From NCBI GenBank assembly GCA_017515355.1, contig JAFWGD010000102.1, forward strand, positions 1 to 9,193: a stretch of 9,193 nt of DNA, given 5' to 3'. Position numbers and translations under genes: made by a program. Below the pieces are notes generated by a model. That model was given only the letters and a program-made list of their open reading frames with translations. It was not told the DNA's origin and ran no database searches. Below are positions 5,802 through 9,193 of the stretch, piece after piece. This DNA is from Coriobacteriales bacterium (GTDB taxonomy: Bacteria > Actinomycetota > Coriobacteriia > Coriobacteriales > CADBOM01). Every line of letters begins with the position of its first letter. Positions within the stretch are counted from its first letter, which is position 1.

Positions 5802-6368
5802 ATGCAGCTTCCTTTCGCCGACCACGAAATCGCCGACGAGCGCACGGGGATGAGCCTGGTCTTCCCTCGCGAGGAGTACCTCGAATCCTACCTGCGCGCC
5901 TGCGAGGAATCGTGGGGCAGCGTCCACCACAGCTACATCCTCCACGACCCCGCGCTATTCGATGAGTGGAAGTCGACGATCTTCGAGCGCTATCGCAAGG
6001 ACTGCGAGGGCATCGACCTCCCCGAGGGATACCTGCCGTCGCTGACGCTCTGGGGCATCGTCGACGGACGCTTCGTGGGATGCACCAACATCCGCCTGCG
6101 AATGAACGAGAAGATGATCGAGTACGGCGGGACGCTCGGCGGCTTCATCACGGTCTCGGCGCGCGGCAAGGGGTACGGAACGGCAATGGGACTGCTCGGA
6201 CTCGAGGCGACGAGGCGCTTGGGCGTGGAGCCCATCGTCACCACGGTGATGGAATCGAACAAGGCGTCCCTTGCGTTCAGCGAGCATCTCCCATATACGC
6301 GAAAGGATCGCTACATCGCACCTGCCGAGGGCGTGGTCCAGCCAGTCTGGCGCTACTGGTTCGATTAG
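5802..6368 (+). CDS. GNAT family N-acetyltransferase (COG3981-like)
   Basis: A 188-residue predicted cytoplasmic acetyltransferase. The central region has a strand (LGGFITVS, 112-119), the acetyl-CoA loop RGKGYG (121-126), the helix TAMGLLGLEATRRLG (127-141), then a strand and ESNKASLAF (151-159), where an Asn-x-x-Ser pattern is common in motif B of GNATs. The preceding IRLRMNEKMIEYGG (97-110) and the C-terminal WRYWFD resemble the COG3981 group of predicted acetyltransferases, recalled rather than searched. The substrate is unknown. The ATG at 5802 is preferred because AAGGA (5790-5794) lies seven bases upstream; a TTG at 5784 would add six residues. It starts four bases after the symporter stop and closes the gene group. 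Confidence 0.82.
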   Translation: MQLPFADHEIADERTGMSLVFPREEYLESYLRACEESWGSVHHSYILHDPALFDEWKSTIFERYRKDCEGIDLPEGYLPSLTLWGIVDGRFVGCTNIRLRMNEKMIEYGGTLGGFITVSARGKGYGTAMGLLGLEATRRLGVEPIVTTVMESNKASLAFSEHLPYTRKDRYIAPAEGVVQPVWRYWFD

Positions 6369-6417
6369 CAAAAGGCCCGCCCAAGCCCATAGAATCCCGT
6401 ATAAGCCTCAATGATGA

Positions 6418-6450
6418 AATCCCCCGCTCCACGGATAGGAGCGGGGGATT
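6418..6450. terminator. Hairpin terminator between convergent operons
   Basis: AATCCCCCGCTCC (6418-6430) pairs perfectly with GGAGCGGGGGATT (6438-6450), a 13-bp stem with a seven-base loop. It lies 49 bases after the GNAT stop and 24 bases beyond the hydrolase stop on the other strand, so it can serve both. Neither side has a clean T-run: CTAGCG follows on the + strand and TCATCATTG on the - strand. The right arm can also pair with 6390-6398. Confidence 0.8.
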
Positions 6451-6474
6451 CTAGCGCTTTGGAAGCGTTTGGGG

Positions 6475-7392
6475 TTAGAGCTTGGAGATCTTGTCGAGGA
6501 GATACGCCATCATGTCCTCGCACTCCGGAATGTTGGGCATTCCTACGAACGCATGCCACATTCCCTCGGCAACGTGGTACTCGACATCGACGCCAGCCTT
6601 CTTCAGCTTGTCGACGATCAGGTCTGCATCGGGAAGCAGCATCTCCTCGCCTCCAGCGGTGACTATCGTCGGGGCAAGTCCCTCGAAGTCCGCATAGAAC
6701 AGGTTGACCGGGAACTCCTCCTTGTCCCACAGATCGGGAGCCCACATCTGAGGCAGCTCTGACATCGAAATCCATCCGAGCAGCAGGTCTGTCTCGGCCA
6801 TCTCCCTCTTTCCGGGAAGAATGTTGGCGAAATCGCTCCACGGGCTCATCAGGATGAGCAGACCGGGCTGAGGCAGCCCTTCCATCTTGGCGAGGACCGC
6901 AGCCGCGAGGACGAGGTGCCCGCCGGCGGACTCGCCGATGAACGCGACCTTCTCGGGTGCGTGGGTCTCCAGAACATGGCGATAGGTGTCCATGGCATCG
7001 GCATAGGTCTCATGCCATCCGTTCGTCGGAACCTGGCGATACGAGGGGATGGTTACGGCGCAGCGCAGCTTATTTGCGATCCTGATGTAGCCAGGCCAAC
7101 TCATCTCGCCGAGCTCCGCAACGAACCCTCCACCGTGGTAGTAGATGACGTTGATGTCGTTCTCGACGCCCTCAAGCGGCGTGAAGGTGTAGACCTTCGC
7201 CCCACCCGATGTCTCGAACACCTCGACGTTCACCTGCTCGCACACGGATTCCGGCATCACGTACGGCTTGCTTTGAAGCTCACCCATCTGCTTGACGAAG
7301 TTGTCGAACGCTTCGCGGTCGTTGAAGATCGCGCGCATGTTGTTCTCGCGCATCATCTTCTTCATTGCCTGTGCCTTTTCGCTGAGTGCCAT
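6475..7392 (-). CDS. Alpha/beta hydrolase, hormone-sensitive-lipase (HSL) type esterase
   Basis: A 305-residue predicted cytoplasmic carboxylesterase. YYHGGGF (84-90) supplies the HSL-type oxyanion hole, GESAGG (153-158) the nucleophile elbow with Ser155, and GMWHAF (277-282) the catalytic His280. In the acid position, TAGGEE (245-250) aligns with the usual TAGxDP, putting Glu249 where Asp is commonest. The N-terminal 55 or so residues are helical and Met/Lys-rich, like the cap of this family. There is no signal peptide. The start at 7392 is chosen because AAAGGGGAG (7399-7407 on the opposite strand) lies six bases upstream; 44 further in-frame residues to 7524 overlap the neighbouring flavoenzyme gene and do not look like a domain. 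It lies 56 bases downstream of that gene, so the two are probably one transcript. Short-chain ester hydrolysis is likely; the substrate is unknown. Confidence 0.87.
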   Translation of the reverse strand: MALSEKAQAMKKMMRENNMRAIFNDREAFDNFVKQMGELQSKPYVMPESVCEQVNVEVFETSGGAKVYTFTPLEGVENDINVIYYHGGGFVAELGEMSWPGYIRIANKLRCAVTIPSYRQVPTNGWHETYADAMDTYRHVLETHAPEKVAFIGESAGGHLVLAAAVLAKMEGLPQPGLLILMSPWSDFANILPGKREMAETDLLLGWISMSELPQMWAPDLWDKEEFPVNLFYADFEGLAPTIVTAGGEEMLLPDADLIVDKLKKAGVDVEYHVAEGMWHAFVGMPNIPECEDMMAYLLDKISKL

Positions 7393-7448
7393 GTTGCTCT
7401 CCCCTTTCTCGATACGACGGCCGTAATCGAATCTGCATTGAAAACTGG

Positions 7449-9193
7449 CTAGAACCTTCCGATGTTCTTGGCGGTCATGTAACCGGCGGTGGTTGCCGCC
7501 TCGATGTTCTTCACCTGGAAGCAATCGCCGATGGGATAGTACTCGGGCGCGCAGTCGTAGAACGCCGCGGCCTCCTTATCGAGCGGGCGCATGCCCATCG
7601 CAACGATCACCGTATCGGCCTCGTAGAACCTGTCGCCGTCGGGCGTCTCGCAGGTGACTCCCTCTGCGGTGATCTCCTTCACCTTGTTGTTGAGATTGAC
7701 CTTCAGGCCGCGGATCTTGATCTCGCGACGCACGCCGGACATGTGAAGGAAGTTGCCGCCATCGCTCATGTGGTCGAGCATTTCGACGTTGGTGACATCC
7801 CGACCGAGAGCGCGGAGGTGCAGGCCGAGCTCTACGCCGACAAGGCCAGCGCCCATGATAACGACCTTCTCGCCGATCTTGCTCACGTCGTTGTAAGCGT
7901 CGACAGCGTTGATGACGTTAGTGCCATCGATACCGGGGATCGGCGGGATGAACGGCTTCGAGCCAAGTGCGACGATGACGACATCGGCGCCGATCTCCTT
8001 GGCCATCTCGGGGGTTACCTTGGTGTTCAGGCGCACGTCGATGCTCTCGTTTTCCATGCAGAAGCGCTGTTGCTGGTCGAGGTAGTAGTCGAGGTTCTTC
8101 TTGAAGTCGACATCGCGCTCGCAGCGGATGATGCCGCCGAGCTCGCTGCCCTTCTCGCAGAGGATTACCTTGTGGCCGCGCTCAGCGCTGTCGAGAGCGG
8201 CCTCCATTCCGGCAACTCCTCCGCCGATGACGAGAACCTTCTTCGGGCTGACCACCTTAGGCGGCTCGAAGTAGTACTCGATGTCGCGGCCGCTGCGCGG
8301 GTTGATCGCGCAATAGGGCTCTGCGGTGTTGAGCTCGTTCGAGAAGCAATTGAGGCAGCGCAGGCAACGCCTGGCGTCGGCTTCCTTGCCCGTGCGGATC
8401 TTGGTAATGAAGTCGGGGTCTGCAAAGAGTGCGCGCGCCACCTCGACGACGTCGGCCTTGCCGGTTGCGATGATCTCCTCCATTAAATCGGGATCGCTGA
8501 GCGCACCGATCGTCGCAACTGGGATGTCGACCTCCTTCTTGATGGCCTCGGCGAGGTAGACGTTGACGCCGTCGGGCTGGAACATCGAGGGATGGGTGAT
8601 GGTGAACACCTCATCCACCTCGTGGTTTCCTGCGGAGACGTGGATCAGGTTGGCATGCTCGGCGAGAATCTTGGAGTGTGCGATTCCCTCCTCGATGCCA
8701 AATCCGCCCTCATAGCACTCGGACCCGCTGATGCGGACCTCGACCGGGAAGCCCTTGCCCAGCTTCCTGTGGATTCCATCGATGATCGCGCAGACGATGC
8801 GGCAGCGGTTCTCCGGGCTGGAGCCGCCCCACTTGTCGGTGCGCGTGTTGATGATCGGCGAGAGGAATTGGTGCAAAAGCCAGCCATGGCCAGCATGGAT
8901 CAGCATCATGCCGAAGCCGGTAGACGCGCCGAAGACCGCTGCGTCTACGTATTGCTTGATGACCTTCTCGATCATCTCCTCGTCCATCATCTGGACGATG
9001 CGGTCGCCCTGATCGACCTCGACCGGGCCGTATGCCGGGCCCGTCGAATGAGAGCCCATCTGACCGAGCGTCCTGTTGGCGTACATACCCGCGTGCTCGA
9101 GCTCCATCGTGGCCACCGCGCCGAATTCGGTGATCCTATGGGCTATCGTGCCGAGCGCCGCATAGGCCTTGTGGTTGTCGACGCACATCTGCA
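7449..9193 (-). CDS. NADH:flavin oxidoreductase / 2-enoate reductase family protein (FadH/BaiCD-like), 5' end missing
   Basis: Reduces an alpha,beta-unsaturated substrate with electrons from NAD(P)H via FAD, a 4Fe-4S cluster and FMN. The frame is open to the right edge; about 80-100 N-terminal residues of a usual 640-680 are missing. Numbering from the ATG at 9188: the Old Yellow Enzyme barrel runs to about 265, with HAGHGWLLHQFLSP (98-111) and TDKWGGSSPENR (117-128). A cluster motif C275-C278-C281-C293 (CX2CX2CX11C) follows. Then come a dinucleotide fold VLVIGGGVAG (318-327), a second one VVIMGAGLVG (442-451) and a closing FAD segment YPIGDCF (551-557). That domain order is shared by E. coli 2,4-dienoyl-CoA reductase, clostridial enoate reductase and bile-acid enzymes BaiCD/BaiH. 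Gut actinobacteria often carry many such paralogues, so the substrate cannot be assigned. Trp103 sits where I recall the E. coli enzyme has its catalytic Tyr. Confidence 0.92.
   Translation of the reverse strand, partial: QMCVDNHKAYAALGTIAHRITEFGAVATMELEHAGMYANRTLGQMGSHSTGPAYGPVEVDQGDRIVQMMDEEMIEKVIKQYVDAAVFGASTGFGMMLIHAGHGWLLHQFLSPIINTRTDKWGGSSPENRCRIVCAIIDGIHRKLGKGFPVEVRISGSECYEGGFGIEEGIAHSKILAEHANLIHVSAGNHEVDEVFTITHPSMFQPDGVNVYLAEAIKKEVDIPVATIGALSDPDLMEEIIATGKADVVEVARALFADPDFITKIRTGKEADARRCLRCLNCFSNELNTAEPYCAINPRSGRDIEYYFEPPKVVSPKKVLVIGGGVAGMEAALDSAERGHKVILCEKGSELGGIIRCERDVDFKKNLDYYLDQQQRFCMENESIDVRLNTKVTPEMAKEIGADVVIVALGSKPFIPPIPGIDGTNVINAVDAYNDVSKIGEKVVIMGAGLVGVELGLHLRALGRDVTNVEMLDHMSDGGNFLHMSGVRREIKIRGLKVNLNNKVKEITAEGVTCETPDGDRFYEADTVIVAMGMRPLDKEAAAFYDCAPEYYPIGDCFQVKNIEAATTAGYMTAKNIGRF

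Noticed and set aside
7393..7524. 44-residue N-terminal extension of the hydrolase
   Set aside because: It overlaps the end of the flavoenzyme gene, has shadow-like composition, and a good ribosome site marks the ATG at 7392.
7386..8486. 366-residue + strand open frame
   Set aside because: It mirrors the flavoenzyme and hydrolase genes, is rich in Ala, Asp, Val and His, has no motif, and overlaps well-supported - strand genes.

Overview
The window is about 60% GC. Its gene set (c-type cytochrome biogenesis, a lipoprotein-like NrfA with a membrane multihaem partner, and a 2-enoate-reductase-type flavoenzyme beside an esterase) suggests an anaerobic actinobacterium of the Coriobacteriia, most like the Eggerthellaceae. 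This placement rests on recalled protein style only; no marker gene is present. There are eight genes: two partial at the window edges and six complete. No tRNA, rRNA, CRISPR array or insertion sequence was seen.

Region 1 (1-2709, + strand) is respiratory. The 3' end of a CcmD-like gene, probably closing a cytochrome c maturation operon, is followed by about 200 bases of regulatory DNA. This contains a perfect palindrome, a 12-base direct repeat, a weak hairpin and an inverted repeat with CRP/FNR geometry. Next come nrfA (pentahaem ammonia-forming nitrite reductase) and, 15 bases later, a membrane-anchored multihaem cytochrome that probably passes electrons from the quinone pool to NrfA. A strong hairpin terminator ends the unit. 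The inferred pathway is quinol, anchored cytochrome, NrfA, then nitrite to ammonium outside the membrane, with haem attachment by the upstream Ccm system.

Region 2 (about 2774-6450, + strand) runs from a likely extended -10 promoter through a small GNAT-like protein, a PlsC-type acyltransferase with an added zinc-ribbon-like C-terminal part, a GltS-type sodium/glutamate symporter and a second GNAT acetyltransferase. The last three genes are 3 and 4 bases apart and probably translationally coupled. No single pathway is obvious.

Region 3 (6475-9193, - strand) converges on region 2 across a 13-bp-stem hairpin. It holds a large NADH:flavin oxidoreductase of the 2,4-dienoyl-CoA reductase / enoate reductase family, running off the right edge, and downstream of it an HSL-type alpha/beta hydrolase. 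The pair looks like a small operon for an unsaturated ester or enoate substrate that cannot be named from sequence.

The most notable observations are: an NrfA with Arg where calcium-binding enzymes have Gln, plus a lipobox; an electron-donor cytochrome with CX3CH and CX4CH motifs and a cytochrome c3-like C-terminus instead of a canonical NrfH; and the palindromic regulatory region before nrfA.
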